64,000 nucleotides of DNA, from the NCBI GenBank assembly GCA_025057995.1, contig JANXEW010000001.1, positions 310,001-374,000 on the forward strand. The letters are read 5' to 3'. The stretch comes from Thermofilaceae archaeon (GTDB taxonomy: Archaea; Thermoproteota; Thermoprotei; Thermofilales; Thermofilaceae). The stretch's first letter is position 1. The number at the start of each line of letters is the position of its first letter. A program made the position numbers and the translations under genes. The notes under the pieces are model-generated. The model had not been told where the DNA came from, did not search any database, and saw nothing but the letters and a program-made list of their open reading frames with translations. This document shows, piece after piece, positions 1-8,361 of the stretch.

Positions 1-647
1 TCATAACTCAAGTAGGCTACGTTCGAAGATTCCTCGACTCCTACGACAGTTCGAGAAGCCTTCTCCTCGCTGAAGGGGGGAGAGTAGGGCTCTTCGAAGC
101 CTGGTGGATCGGAGGAGTCGCCGGAGGTCCTGACCACTGGTGGAGGAGGAGGGAACTCAGCGGGGGTCAGCTTGTAGAACAGTCTACACACCTCGTAGAT
201 CAAGCGCGATGGATGGTCAACAGCGAGGTTGAAGAAGTCTTCGCCTACTTTGAAACAGAGCTTCTCAACGATTTACCCAGCTTTAACATCGAGTCAGCCT
301 CTACCGTAGTCATGCGTTTCAAGACGGGGGCAATAGGCTGTATCACGAGCACGTGCGCAGCCCAGCCTGCTGGAATGGACGTGAACTTCCGTTTGATAGC
401 TAAGAACATGGAGCTAGTGGGAGCGGGGTGGAACGTGATAGTTGTGAAAGGGGAAGAGAAGAAAGTCTTCGAAGCTAGAGTAGACCCGTTCGAGGTTGAA
501 GATAAGCACTTCATCGACTGCGTTAAATCCGGGTGTGAGACAAAGGTGCCATACCTCGAGGGAGTAAAAGCCTTAGAGATAACGCTAGCCGCGGTAAAAG
601 CAGCCACGGAAGGTAGATCGGTCCGTCTACCTTTGACAAACTACTAG
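1..647 (+). CDS. Gfo/Idh/MocA-family oxidoreductase, C-terminal part (5' end outside window)
   Basis: The frame is open from base 3 to the TAG at 645-647 and has no start in the window, so this is the C-terminal part, about 214 residues. It contains GGQLVEQSTHLVDQARW, the substrate-domain segment typical of NAD(P)-dependent sugar dehydrogenases of the Gfo/Idh/MocA family (the conserved H lies in THLVD). The strand-rich dimer domain follows, and the end has the usual KALEITLAAVKAATEG helix. The NAD-binding Rossmann half lies upstream of the window. The substrate cannot be told. The family usually oxidises sugars or inositols, which fits the carbohydrate genes elsewhere in the window. An internal ATG at 213 is not the real start, because conserved family sequence continues upstream of it. 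Confidence 0.88.
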   Translation, partial: ITQVGYVRRFLDSYDSSRSLLLAEGGRVGLFEAWWIGGVAGGPDHWWRRRELSGGQLVEQSTHLVDQARWMVNSEVEEVFAYFETELLNDLPSFNIESASTVVMRFKTGAIGCITSTCAAQPAGMDVNFRLIAKNMELVGAGWNVIVVKGEEKKVFEARVDPFEVEDKHFIDCVKSGCETKVPYLEGVKALEITLAAVKAATEGRSVRLPLTNY

Positions 648-797
648 GATAATAAGTAAGTAAAATCTCACGGGACGAGCAGTCCAAGTCTTTCAGTTCC
701 TGTACTTCAGTACCCCCTCCCCTAGGTCAATTGGATTAAGGCTTTGAAAACTCTCAACTTCAAGTCTCGAGAGAGAAACTAAAGAAGACGGGAAGCG

Positions 798-810
798 CTA
801 TAAATTTTAT
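798..810 (+). promoter_or_regulatory. TATA element of the EVE-domain gene
   Basis: CTATAAATTTTAT is centred about 28 bases before the ATG at 832. This is the distance expected for an archaeal promoter giving a leaderless transcript. The rest of 648-831 is AT-rich spacer with no gene seen. Confidence 0.6.
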
Positions 811-831
811 CTAGCACTTCCAATAACTTGT

Positions 832-1194
832 ATGGCAATATGGACGTTAAGCGGAACTTTTGAAAACTGGGAGGTCGCGCTTAAGAAAAGGGTTTGGGGA
901 GTAAGCGAAAAAGCGAAAGGCTTGTGGGGGAAGGTCCAGCCCGGAGATAAAGTAGTATTCTATGCTACGGGGAAGGGTATAATAGGGTACGGCATTGTAG
1001 AAGAGAAGTTCGTGAACCAGGAGCTAATATGGCCGAGAGAAAAGCAGGAGGGTAAACCCTTATGGCCCTACCGTTTCAAGATTCGCGTCGAGGAGGTTTT
1101 CGATAACCCTAAACCCAAGCCCAAAGGTATGTTCGTTGCCTTCGCCATCAACAAGCTAGGAGAGGAAATTTACCGAGTACTACTCAAGAGTTGA
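832..1194 (+). CDS. EVE-domain (PUA-like) protein
   Basis: This 120-residue protein begins MAIWTLSGTFENWEVALKKR and carries the EVE-fold signatures WG...GDKVVFYATG near residues 40-55 and GYGIVEEKF soon after. EVE domains share the PUA-like fold and bind modified bases in DNA or RNA. They occur in restriction systems, RNA modification and toxin-antitoxin settings. This one is a stand-alone domain, a little shorter than the common 140-150 residues. It has its own TATA element 28 bases upstream and no close partner gene. The domain is clear, but its ligand and role are not. Confidence 0.8.
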   Translation: MAIWTLSGTFENWEVALKKRVWGVSEKAKGLWGKVQPGDKVVFYATGKGIIGYGIVEEKFVNQELIWPREKQEGKPLWPYRFKIRVEEVFDNPKPKPKGMFVAFAINKLGEEIYRVLLKS

Positions 1195-1430
1195 TCTCCC
1201 TTACGTCAAGTGCTCGAATACGTGGTATGATCCCATATGGCACCTATGTTAGATCGACTTCAACGTTATGAGAAGGCGTCCTTCACGTGTTTAACAGACG
1301 TGTCATTATATAGTCTAGAGTTAAGCAAGATGAGTGGAGTATTGCCACTCTACCCCCTACTTTCTCGTAGATCTAGATCGAACATAAACCTCGATAATTT
1401 ACGCGGTAGAGTTAATAGAAATTTTAATAG

Positions 1431-1931
1431 TTAGGAAGCGATTTTAATCTTATACCTTTCTACGCTTACTCCAAGCCTGCTTAACAGAGCATGTTGCTCC
1501 CGCACCTGCTTTTCCGAGACCTTGGGGTCGAAGCCGCTTTGAATGTTCATGAACTCGTAGTCTAGCGCGTGTTTGGTGAGGAGCTCTTCGATGTCGGGTG
1601 GAAGCGGTGCGCGAGCTGTGTATACGGTGACTAAAGCTGTATTCCCTTCCGAGTAGACTGTTACCAGCTTGGGGGAGGGGACCCCGAGCTTAGCCATTGA
1701 GAATAGGACTCTGAGGTCTGGTAGGGAGGGGGATGTGCGTGGGACAGGGTGGGTGTGGATGACCGCTACAGCTCTACCGTGGTTCGTGACTAGGGGTATG
1801 GCTACCCCGTACCGGGAGCCTTTCAAGCGGAGCGCGTGCCCATCCTCGTATAAGACGACGGCGTTCTCTACAGTATCCGCTTCCGAGGCGAGAGTTCTAG
1901 CCGTTTCGAGTATTACGTTTTCCACAGTCAT
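1431..1931 (-). CDS. Stand-alone JAMM/MPN+ metalloprotease-like protein
   Basis: Residues 59-72 read HTHPVPRTSPSLPD, an exact H-x-H-x7-S-x2-D zinc-protease signature (H59, H61, S69, D72). A glutamate at about residue 22 (TVENAVVL) sits where the catalytic Glu lies in JAB1/MPN+ enzymes. Family members remove ubiquitin-like or SAMP-type modifiers, or process sulfur carriers. The 166-residue protein is one JAMM domain plus a 40-residue C-terminal extension. A TATA-like ACTTTATTAG lies about 25 bases before the ATG, so it is probably transcribed on its own. No ubiquitin-like or E1-like gene is seen nearby. An alternative is a sulfur-carrier processing or nucleic-acid-linked JAB protein. Confidence 0.8.
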   Translation of the reverse strand: MTVENVILETARTLASEADTVENAVVLYEDGHALRLKGSRYGVAIPLVTNHGRAVAVIHTHPVPRTSPSLPDLRVLFSMAKLGVPSPKLVTVYSEGNTALVTVYTARAPLPPDIEELLTKHALDYEFMNIQSGFDPKVSEKQVREQHALLSRLGVSVERYKIKIAS

Positions 1932-2097
1932 AACATTAAACTACGTTCTAATAAAGTTTTTGGAGCGTTATCTCCCGGTTGTTCCGGTCTCATCTTAGCA
2001 TCGGATGGACTCCCACTACCTTGGGGGAGTTGTTTCCTGTTTGCGCTAGATCTTAGCGTTTGGAGCAGTCTTTCAAGCCGGGTTGTCGGCGACGCGG

Positions 2098-2397
2098 TTA
2101 ACTGCCTTGACGGGTCCAAGAAGCTTTAGAGTTCGAACACTTCCTCCTACTTGCTAGTCTACCTGTCAACTGGAGGGCTCGCCTCTCAAGTTCCACGTAC
2201 TCTGCTAGAACTTGTGTAAGTTCAACGAGTTCTTCCCCGCTTAAGCTAGAGCCTTCCTTTAAGGTGTTTAGAACATGGTATAGCCTTGTTCTCCTAGTTA
2301 TGAAGGATGCGGCGATGGCTGTAGGAATGGTGTTCTCTACCCTATTCTTGAATATGTCAAGGATCCCGACGTATACTGAACGGGCTCCGCTTTCCAC
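2098..2397 (-). CDS. Small helical hypothetical protein
   Basis: This 99-residue frame starts at GTG 2397. A good TATA element (GCATAAAAGG, 2417-2426 on the minus strand) lies about 24 bases upstream, which supports a leaderless gene. The predicted protein is mainly helical (RRTRLYHVLNTLKEGSS and LVELTQVLAEYVELERR), and I recognise no family. The last 20 residues are low in order and look unlike a folded tail, so a frameshift near 2140 into a neighbouring 63-codon frame (2119-1928) is possible. That frame touches the JAMM start by four bases. Confidence 0.5.
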   Translation of the reverse strand: MESGARSVYVGILDIFKNRVENTIPTAIAASFITRRTRLYHVLNTLKEGSSLSGEELVELTQVLAEYVELERRALQLTGRLASRRKCSNSKASWTRQGS

Positions 2398-2461
2398 AGG
2401 ATAGGTAGCTTTACACCTTTTATGCCTTAGCCGTCGAAAATTAGAGGTTAAGACGAACGTA

Positions 2462-3265
2462 TTACCTCAGTGTGTGTACTTCACGGATGATTTTAACCAT
2501 CTCGAGAACTTCAGCGGGAGTTAGTTCGTAAACTCTCTTATCTAAGTCCAAGATGGGGGAGAAGAAGCCAGGGTCAAGCCCTACGTGTTTGAGTACTTTC
2601 ATAAGCTTCTTCCTGCGCTGTGAGAAGAGGCTAGCGGTGAGATGCTCTACTTCCGTGAAAAACTCGAGGTTTTCTTTCCTAGGGCGGAGCTTTACTATGA
2701 GGGAGTCTACCTCAGGTTGAGGGTAGAAAGCTCTTCTACTCAAGCTGCCAACGACTTGGATGTCGGCGTAAAGTTGAGCTGCTACAGTGAGGCGACCGTA
2801 ATCCCTTGAGCCCGGTTGTGCGACAAGCCTTAACGCGAACTCTCTCTGAAGCGTTAGTAGGGCGAAGCTATACAGTGGCTCCCGTAAGAGCTTCATCAAG
2901 AGTTTAGAGGAGATGCTGTACGGGACGTTGCTAACTATCTTCGAAACGTGTGGCACCGGGAGTTGTAGGGCGTCGCCTAACACCACGTCTACGAGAGGAT
3001 TACCCTTGAAGCGTTTCCTCAGTAGAGAGGTTAGCCTCGGGTCTACTTCTACAGCGAATACTATAGCCCCCTTTCGAGCGACTTCAGAAGTTAAGGTCCC
3101 TAACCCGGCACCTATCTCGTAGACTGTCTCCCCGGGCTCGGGGTCGAGAGCGTTTACGATGGTTTCTAGAGCTCTCTTGCTTACTAGGAAGTTTTGTCCA
3201 AGTCTCTTGAGAGGTTTAACTCCGTGTCTCTTCAGTAGCTCTCGGCACTCTCTTAACAAGCTCAC
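2462..3265 (-). CDS. ksgA: 16S rRNA (adenine-N6) dimethyltransferase, Dim1/KsgA
   Basis: This enzyme transfers four methyl groups from SAM to two adjacent adenines in the terminal helix of small-subunit rRNA, a late step in 30S assembly. Residues 20-30 (KRLGQNFLVSK) match the family N-terminus. The SAM-binding GAGLGT is at 52-57, the acidic EVD ends strand 2, and the catalytic NVPY is at 113-116. FYPQPEVDSLIVKL is also conserved. The length of 267 residues is normal. The start is GTG, with a TATA-like CTTAAAAGC about 30 bases upstream that is shared with the divergent gene at 3336. No frameshift is seen. Confidence 0.96.
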   Translation of the reverse strand: MSLLRECRELLKRHGVKPLKRLGQNFLVSKRALETIVNALDPEPGETVYEIGAGLGTLTSEVARKGAIVFAVEVDPRLTSLLRKRFKGNPLVDVVLGDALQLPVPHVSKIVSNVPYSISSKLLMKLLREPLYSFALLTLQREFALRLVAQPGSRDYGRLTVAAQLYADIQVVGSLSRRAFYPQPEVDSLIVKLRPRKENLEFFTEVEHLTASLFSQRRKKLMKVLKHVGLDPGFFSPILDLDKRVYELTPAEVLEMVKIIREVHTLR

Positions 3266-3295
3266 GCGTACCTACGTTCACGCTAATCGAGTTAG

Positions 3296-3306
3296 AGCTT
3301 TTAAGC
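3296..3306. promoter_or_regulatory. Shared bidirectional TATA-like element
   Basis: AGCTTTTAAGC sits midway between the divergent starts of ksgA (3265) and the UPF0148 gene (3336), about 35 bases from each. It reads as a TATA-like stretch on both strands, and the 70-base spacer contains no second obvious element. One site may serve both directions. Confidence 0.5.
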
Positions 3307-3335
3307 AAGTTCATCCAACGTGGTCTTGAAGCTTT

Positions 3336-3728
3336 ATGGTTGATCGAGTTCCCGCGCGCTCTGAAGAGGAAGTTGTAAGGAAGATGGCTGGTTTACTTAA
3401 GTCTGGAGCGACGATGTTAGAGCAGACGTGCCCCTCTTGCAACGTGCCTCTCTTCAGGCTTAAGACTGGGGAAGTAGTATGCTCCAACTGCGGGCAACGT
3501 TTCGTCATCGTGACTAGCGAGGAGGAGGAGCTTGAAGTCCGCGGGAACCTTGCCCTCCAAGAGCTTGAGAAAGTCGCTGTAGACCGTTTGGCTCAAGTGA
3601 CCATGGATCTCAAGGGCGCTAGGGATTACTCAGAGGTTTCAGAGTCCCTCGATGTAGCGCTCAACATCCTCCGCTTAATAGACTACGCTCGCCAGATCAG
3701 GAAGGGTCATGCGCGTAAAGCCGGTTAG
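3336..3728 (+). CDS. UPF0148 zinc-ribbon protein (Sjogren autoantigen-like)
   Basis: The protein has 130 residues. An N-terminal helix is followed by a CPSC...CSNC zinc ribbon (C32, C35, C49, C52), with a C-terminal helical half. This matches the archaeal UPF0148 family, related to the eukaryotic autoantigen p27/ZNRD2. The function is unknown; a role in RNA- or DNA-associated complexes has been suggested only from the fold. The stop overlaps the start of the nucleotidyltransferase gene by 20 bases, so the two are probably co-translated. The ATG at 3336 gives a short leader relative to the shared TATA element. Confidence 0.88.
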   Translation: MVDRVPARSEEEVVRKMAGLLKSGATMLEQTCPSCNVPLFRLKTGEVVCSNCGQRFVIVTSEEEELEVRGNLALQELEKVAVDRLAQVTMDLKGARDYSEVSESLDVALNILRLIDYARQIRKGHARKAG

Positions 3729-4410
3729 AGTAAAGGACCATCAAGAAGTAGTTTACAGTCAAGAGCACTGGCGGCTGCTGGAAGCTTTACGCTCGAGAGC
3801 CAGGCCTTTGATGGCGTTGTTGAGAGATTCTCTGCTAGTTGGAAGCGTAGCGAGGGGTGACGTACACAAGAGTAGCGACGTAGACGTAGCTTTGCTCGAC
3901 CCCCAGCCTCCATCTATCATCGAGGAGAAGCTCGATTCGAGAGGTTTCCGAGTTGCTTACAGGGAACTTATCCAAGCGACCCCTTCACACGCGCCCAAGC
4001 TTTACGTCTACTTGGAGGAGGGAGAGAAGGTTTCCATCCCCCTTTCAAGGCTCTCAAGGATCGAAGAGGAATTCTATCGTTTCGCTGGATCGGTGAATCT
4101 CGTTCAACTTGAGAAGGGCGAAAGAGTACCCGGAGTAAACAAGAAGCTGCGGGCTATTATACCGAAGGCTTGGGGTCACGTGGAGATACCTGTCATCGAT
4201 AACGAGGATGAAGTCGCCAGGCTTCTAGGGGTTTCAATCGAAACTGTGAGAGACAGGGTTGAAGCTTTGTCAAGGAGGGCTGAGAGAGGTAGGACCGGTC
4301 TCTTCCTGAAGGTAGTAATCCCCGCTTGGGAGAGTCCAGAGGAGGCTGTAGCTAGGATTGCGAGAAGGGTCCCCGCGTTGAAAAGTAAAGTGGACGAGTG
4401 GATAGGGTAG
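3709..4410 (+). CDS. COG2413-like predicted nucleotidyltransferase with helix-turn-helix end
   Basis: Residues 45-60 read GSVARGDVHKSSDVDV, the polymerase-beta-type nucleotidyltransferase signature (GS motif plus D57 and D59 for metal). The middle segment is family-specific. Residues about 160-190 (DEVARLLGVSIETVRDRVEAL) look like a helix-turn-helix, a combination seen in archaeal proteins of this group. It would transfer a nucleotide to an unknown target. The start overlaps the UPF0148 gene by 20 bases, which points to a two-gene operon. It converges on the DUF711 gene at 4445 with a 34-base gap. Confidence 0.82.
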   Translation: MRVKPVRVKDHQEVVYSQEHWRLLEALRSRARPLMALLRDSLLVGSVARGDVHKSSDVDVALLDPQPPSIIEEKLDSRGFRVAYRELIQATPSHAPKLYVYLEEGEKVSIPLSRLSRIEEEFYRFAGSVNLVQLEKGERVPGVNKKLRAIIPKAWGHVEIPVIDNEDEVARLLGVSIETVRDRVEALSRRAERGRTGLFLKVVIPAWESPEEAVARIARRVPALKSKVDEWIG

Positions 4411-4444
4411 AAGTCTTTAAGGTTGAAAGAAGAGCGCTTGACGG

Positions 4445-5536
4445 CTAGAGGACTGGGTCTAAGACCGGTGTTTTACCGAACATTCCGAGATCTACTTCGT
4501 CCCCTGGTTCAGCGTCCACCAAGAGTAGCCTCATTCCAAGGGGTTTACCTTTTAGCCTTCTCACCTCCTCCAGATCCCGCATAATCCATCGTAGGATAGC
4601 TTCCTCGGTCGATGAGGGTATTGGGACCATGTCGACGCCAGTCACGCAAGCTGGTGTTGCAGCTAATAGATCCCGAAACTTTAGATGACCTACGGCAGCC
4701 AACTCCTTTAACCTGTCATCTTCGGCGAGCGGAAGCATGACTTCGTTAAAGCCTGTAGCGTATAACGAGCGAGCTAAAGCATGAAGATGTTCGTTAACCC
4801 AGCGGATAACGGTGAACGTGCCCGGGCTGAACAAGGTCATACTGAGTATCCTCTCTAGGAGGGCGGCTACGCTCTCTGACCCCCAGGGGGAGAGGGAGAG
4901 GTCTACGCCTAAGAGCGGTAACTGTGAACCGCTAGAATCGAGAGCCGTGTAGGCTAGCTTGTAGGCTTCTAGAGCTACAGATCTCAGCGCGTCAGCTAGC
5001 GTTAGACCGGTGTTCAACTTTTCTGTTAAGTGGTTGGGGTAGAGTAGGCTTAAGCTTAAACCCTCTCGCGTGCTTAAGGTGACGGGGAAGTAGGGGGTTA
5101 CTGGTCTCTCTCCGAATGCTACGGCGAAACGCGAAGCAGCTACCCACCCCACTTGTTCGGGGACGCGTCTTAGAACTTCACAAATTTTCTCAACGTTCTC
5201 CTCCCGGTACGTTACCGAGAAGTATGCTCGATCGAATGAAGACATTAATCCAATTAGTTTATTAGAGTCAACGTTCTCTAAGGGGAACGCGACGTAGCTT
5301 GCAGCCTGCATAGCTTTCTCGTAGAAGGATTCAACGTACTCGTCCAGCCTCACGTCAAGTATCCTTAAGGTCTCTTCTACAGGCGGTGAAACGACGCGTA
5401 AACTCCAAACCTCCTTCTTAGCTGTCAACTCTTTAGCGACCCGGTTAAACTCTTCAAGCTTCAATCGGGAGAGGTAACTGTCAAGGTTACCTGAAGCCGG
5501 AGGCGCGTGGTAAGTTGCAGCCCTAAACTTGTACAT
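4445..5536 (-). CDS. DUF711 (UPF0210) family protein
   Basis: This 363-residue protein has the family landmarks GVDLSLSPWGSESVAALLE in the second half and GVDMVPIPSSTEEAI near the C-terminus, separated by the NEVMLPLAEDD segment. DUF711 proteins share a fold related to glycyl-radical enzymes but lack a proven reaction. Length is a little under that of bacterial members (about 450), in line with shorter archaeal forms. It lies 54 bases downstream of the DUF362 gene on the same strand and may be co-transcribed with it. The ATG start is followed by strand-rich sequence without a signal peptide, so it is cytoplasmic. Confidence 0.82.
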   Translation of the reverse strand: MYKFRAATYHAPPASGNLDSYLSRLKLEEFNRVAKELTAKKEVWSLRVVSPPVEETLRILDVRLDEYVESFYEKAMQAASYVAFPLENVDSNKLIGLMSSFDRAYFSVTYREENVEKICEVLRRVPEQVGWVAASRFAVAFGERPVTPYFPVTLSTREGLSLSLLYPNHLTEKLNTGLTLADALRSVALEAYKLAYTALDSSGSQLPLLGVDLSLSPWGSESVAALLERILSMTLFSPGTFTVIRWVNEHLHALARSLYATGFNEVMLPLAEDDRLKELAAVGHLKFRDLLAATPACVTGVDMVPIPSSTEEAILRWIMRDLEEVRRLKGKPLGMRLLLVDAEPGDEVDLGMFGKTPVLDPVL

Positions 5537-5590
5537 AGAAGGATCTCGTAAGCTACCGTTTTATAAGCTGTACGTAATCTCAGCCTAGGG

Positions 5591-7174
5591 TTAGGCTGCT
5601 AACATGTCAGTTAACGGAACCGTGACCCCCTTATCCATGGTTGAGAAAGCTCTCTTGAATAAAGCATCCTCAGTGTAAACCGCCCTCATCAAAACCCTTG
5701 GAGAAACGTACACGTGCTTAGGCAGCTTGTAGGGGGGTCCTAGCCTGAGGTCCCACGGCTGGTTAACTTTATCCCCTTCTCCGAAGTCGAGCAGTTGAAG
5801 CGTATACCTACTCGGGTCTCTCTCCTCTCTAACGAGCTCTTCAGCAAGCCTAAAAGTCCACGGGTCAGCTGCTTCGAGCATAATGTCTTCCTCAAGTTCT
5901 TCGTCTGTTATATACCGGCTACAAAAGCTTCTATTTACGCGCATTACAGCCCCTTCGAAACCTCTTCTACCTACCCCAGCCGCAACGTCTAAAGCAAGTA
6001 CTTCTACAGCCAACGGACTTGCGCCCGCTAACGCGAAGCAGTCTACTCTCCGCTTCCCGTAGATCAACGGACCCTCTCCCTCCATCCCAACTATGCCTGT
6101 CACGAGCCCTGCTACCCTTGTCCCCGCCCGCCAAAGTTCATCTAGGAGGGACGCGTAGGCTCCAAGGTACCTTATCACGGTGTAACCCATGCTGAGAAGC
6201 AACGGCACCATGCTCGTGGAGCCCGTGTGAGGGTCGCAGACAGCTAGAAGCTCACCCTCTTCTACACAGGTAGGTAGTGGAGCTGACGAAGAGAAACCGT
6301 TTGACAACACTATCCGGTCGCCTAAGGAGAGTACTTGGAAAACCTTGTGTTCTTGAACGTCTATGTTCAGGATTTTCCCGGCGTATTCGCTTTCGAATAG
6401 TTTAACTGGGAAGCCTAAGGCGTGCCAGCGACTACGCGGAGGTCTCCACAAGGACCCAAAGTTCTTGAGCAAGAGAGAATATACTGTCAAACTGTGAGTC
6501 TTTACAGGGGAAACTATTATCGCTAACTTGTATCTCTCTTGGAAGAGAGCTCGCGGAGGGTTAATGTGGGTGAAGAAGCCTACGTCGAACCCGTTAGCCC
6601 ACTTTAAAGGAACCCACTCCAGTTCGTTCCGACCCTCGTAAGGTGACACGAAGTAGACTTTACCTTCATACTCGGGTCTGGCAAAGACTTCGGCGAAACC
6701 TGTTTCGAAAGCAACTCTTAGGGGGTTTAACCACGGTGAGTCAATCATTATGTGTACTTCCTCAGCACCAGCGTTGAGGAGTGCGTCGACTACGCCGGCT
6801 AGAGCGGAGGGAGGTGTAGTTAAAGCTTGCATATCAGCGTGCGAGCTTACCCCGTTTTCCCTAGCTATTCTTCTAAACGTCGGGTTGGCTAGAAAGTAGC
6901 CCGGGCTTACGCTGGAATCCGGTTTAACTAGAACTTTCTCATAACTCTTTACGTCAGCTAGCAGTTCTTCAGTTAAAGCTCGTGAAACAGCGTAGTTTGC
7001 TTGAGGTAGGCTGAACCACTCCGGTACGCGGGCTGCGAAAAGGTCCCCCTCGCTGCCAGACCATACTTCAGCCTTTCTCATCGGTCTAGTAGGCTTATAC
7101 TCCTTAACGTCGAGGAGCGGCTTCACCCAGTCGCTTTGAGCTTCTTTGACGAGAGTCGACGGCGGATGTTTCAT
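5591..7174 (-). CDS. DUF362-domain protein
   Basis: Hallmarks of DUF362 are visible: VLVKPDSSVSPGY, then a SHADMQALTTPPSALAGVVD stretch, AEEVHIMIDSPW, and IVSPVKTHSLTVYSLLLKN. I see no cysteine cluster for an iron-sulfur centre. The function is unknown in the family. A TTG at 7210 is also in frame, but the TATA-like element at 7214-7222 would put the RNA start near 7193, so ATG 7174 (527 residues) is preferred. The gene is followed at 54 bases by the DUF711 gene, so the two unknowns may act together. The C-terminal 150 residues do not resemble a domain I know. Confidence 0.78.
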   Translation of the reverse strand: MKHPPSTLVKEAQSDWVKPLLDVKEYKPTRPMRKAEVWSGSEGDLFAARVPEWFSLPQANYAVSRALTEELLADVKSYEKVLVKPDSSVSPGYFLANPTFRRIARENGVSSHADMQALTTPPSALAGVVDALLNAGAEEVHIMIDSPWLNPLRVAFETGFAEVFARPEYEGKVYFVSPYEGRNELEWVPLKWANGFDVGFFTHINPPRALFQERYKLAIIVSPVKTHSLTVYSLLLKNFGSLWRPPRSRWHALGFPVKLFESEYAGKILNIDVQEHKVFQVLSLGDRIVLSNGFSSSAPLPTCVEEGELLAVCDPHTGSTSMVPLLLSMGYTVIRYLGAYASLLDELWRAGTRVAGLVTGIVGMEGEGPLIYGKRRVDCFALAGASPLAVEVLALDVAAGVGRRGFEGAVMRVNRSFCSRYITDEELEEDIMLEAADPWTFRLAEELVREERDPSRYTLQLLDFGEGDKVNQPWDLRLGPPYKLPKHVYVSPRVLMRAVYTEDALFKRAFSTMDKGVTVPLTDMLAA

Positions 7175-7213
7175 GAAATGCGTTAATGACCACCGTGGCG
7201 TCTTGTTCAACCA

Positions 7214-7248
7214 GCTTTTAAGGTTGCTTAAAGATGGCTTTTTATCGA
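7214..7248. promoter_or_regulatory. Divergent promoter pair for the DUF362 and HAD genes
   Basis: GCTTTTAAG at 7214-7222 is a TATA-like box for the minus-strand gene, predicting an RNA start near 7193. GCTTTTTATCG at 7238-7248 is 25 bases before GTG 7269 on the plus strand. These two elements decide the start choices for both genes. Confidence 0.5.
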
Positions 7249-7268
7249 GCCGTTTCCTTGCGTCGATT

Positions 7269-7919
7269 GTGAAAATTCTACGAGTAGTTTCACTCGACTT
7301 GGATGGGACTCTCGTGTCCCGCGAATACGTCGACTATTTCTGGTTAGAGCTAGTGCCGAGGCTATACGCGGAGAAACACGGTATCGATTTCCGTGAAGCG
7401 AAGAACATCGTCTTAAGAGAATACGACAAGATAGGCCCCCGGGACTTACGCTGGTACATTCCCGAGTACTGGTTCTCCCGCTTCAACTTAGATCGCAACC
7501 TTCTCCATCAAGCTTTAGAAGAAGCTGGAAGACTGGTTAAGCCCTACGAGGATACGTTGGAGTTCTTGGAGAAAGCTCACAGGATGTGCAAGCTTGTGGT
7601 GTGTACGAGCGCCTCCCGAGAGTTTGTAAACCTCGTGTTTAAGCGCGTGCCTTTGATCCCGCAAACCGTCTCAAGCGTTTTCTCCTCGGTTTCCGACTTT
7701 GCTCTACCGGGTAAGCCTCGAGAGTTTTACGAGAGAGTGCTTACAAAACTCAACGTTAGACCTGAAGAAGTCATCCACGTCGGCGACGATGAAGAGAACG
7801 ATTACCGGATTCCTCTCTCCTTAGGTATACGAGCTGTGTTGATAGACAGGAAAGGGGTCAAAGGCTTCCAAAACCTACTCGAGCTCTTACCGATAATAGG
7901 GAACGCTCCCGCCCCTTAA
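7269..7919 (+). CDS. HAD-superfamily hydrolase
   Basis: The protein opens MKILRVVSLDLDGTLV, with the DxD nucleophile and acid pair at residues 10 and 12. Motif II is VVCTSAS, a lysine follows near LPGKPREFY, and motif IV is HVGDDEENDY. The helical cap between motifs I and II fits a C1-type HAD phosphatase of about 216 residues. The frame stays open upstream, but that stretch runs into the divergent gene and its promoter. GTG 7269 lies exactly 25 bases after a TATA-like element and is preferred. The substrate is unknown; small phosphate esters are typical. Confidence 0.85.
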   Translation: MKILRVVSLDLDGTLVSREYVDYFWLELVPRLYAEKHGIDFREAKNIVLREYDKIGPRDLRWYIPEYWFSRFNLDRNLLHQALEEAGRLVKPYEDTLEFLEKAHRMCKLVVCTSASREFVNLVFKRVPLIPQTVSSVFSSVSDFALPGKPREFYERVLTKLNVRPEEVIHVGDDEENDYRIPLSLGIRAVLIDRKGVKGFQNLLELLPIIGNAPAP

Positions 7920-7995
7920 CGACTTTCTAGCGAAAGTTCTTGGAAACCGGGTACACGCTCCTCTCCCTTGACCCTAAATAGTTCTCCACCGGCCG

Positions 7996-8022
7996 ATGTG
8001 TGTGACACATGATCACACACAT
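7996..8022. repeat. Perfect 10-base inverted repeat with 7-base loop
   Basis: ATGTGTGTGA at 7996-8005 and its exact complement TCACACACAT at 8013-8022 flank CACATGA. It may be an RNA hairpin or a protein-binding palindrome. Confidence 0.75.
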
Positions 8023-8337
8023 TCGAGGCGGTACTCTCATGGTACCCGACCCCAGCCTCAGACTGTAGGCTCTCCCACGGTAAGCATCAAACGAATGAGC
8101 GGGTATTCTGTCGGTTGTTGTACCTTGGTGCACCAGCTTTTCAGTAAGACTTGATGCCAAGTCCGTGTTGTCCTCAAGTATAGGTCGGATTATTCTCCGT
8201 AAAGTTTTTCGCCCCTCTCACTACGGTCTCAATAGAGAGGTCTACGTAAGGTTTGAACCACGCCGAGGAGCCTGTAATACGTTGAGGAGAGGTTCTCGCT
8301 GAGTCTTTTCATCGCAGCGGTCGCAATAGATGGAAAA

Positions 8338-8361
8338 ATGGGATTTATAATGGGATTTATA
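8338..8361. repeat. 12-base tandem duplication
   Basis: ATGGGATTTATA occurs twice in direct succession (8338-8349 and 8350-8361). Each unit contains a TATA-like TTTATA. Confidence 0.75.

Noticed and set aside
1237-1434. 65-codon plus-strand frame in the 1195-1430 spacer
   Set aside because: No promoter at the right distance, unlikely composition and no family feature.
1928-2119. 63-codon minus-strand frame between the JAMM gene and the 99-residue gene, with a 4-base overlap of the JAMM start
   Set aside because: The JAMM gene has its own TATA inside this frame, and the sequence has no ordered domain. A frameshifted tail of the 99-residue gene is possible but unproven.
7927-8160. 77-codon minus-strand frame considered as a transposase remnant
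   Set aside because: No motif of any transposase family; composition is not protein-like.
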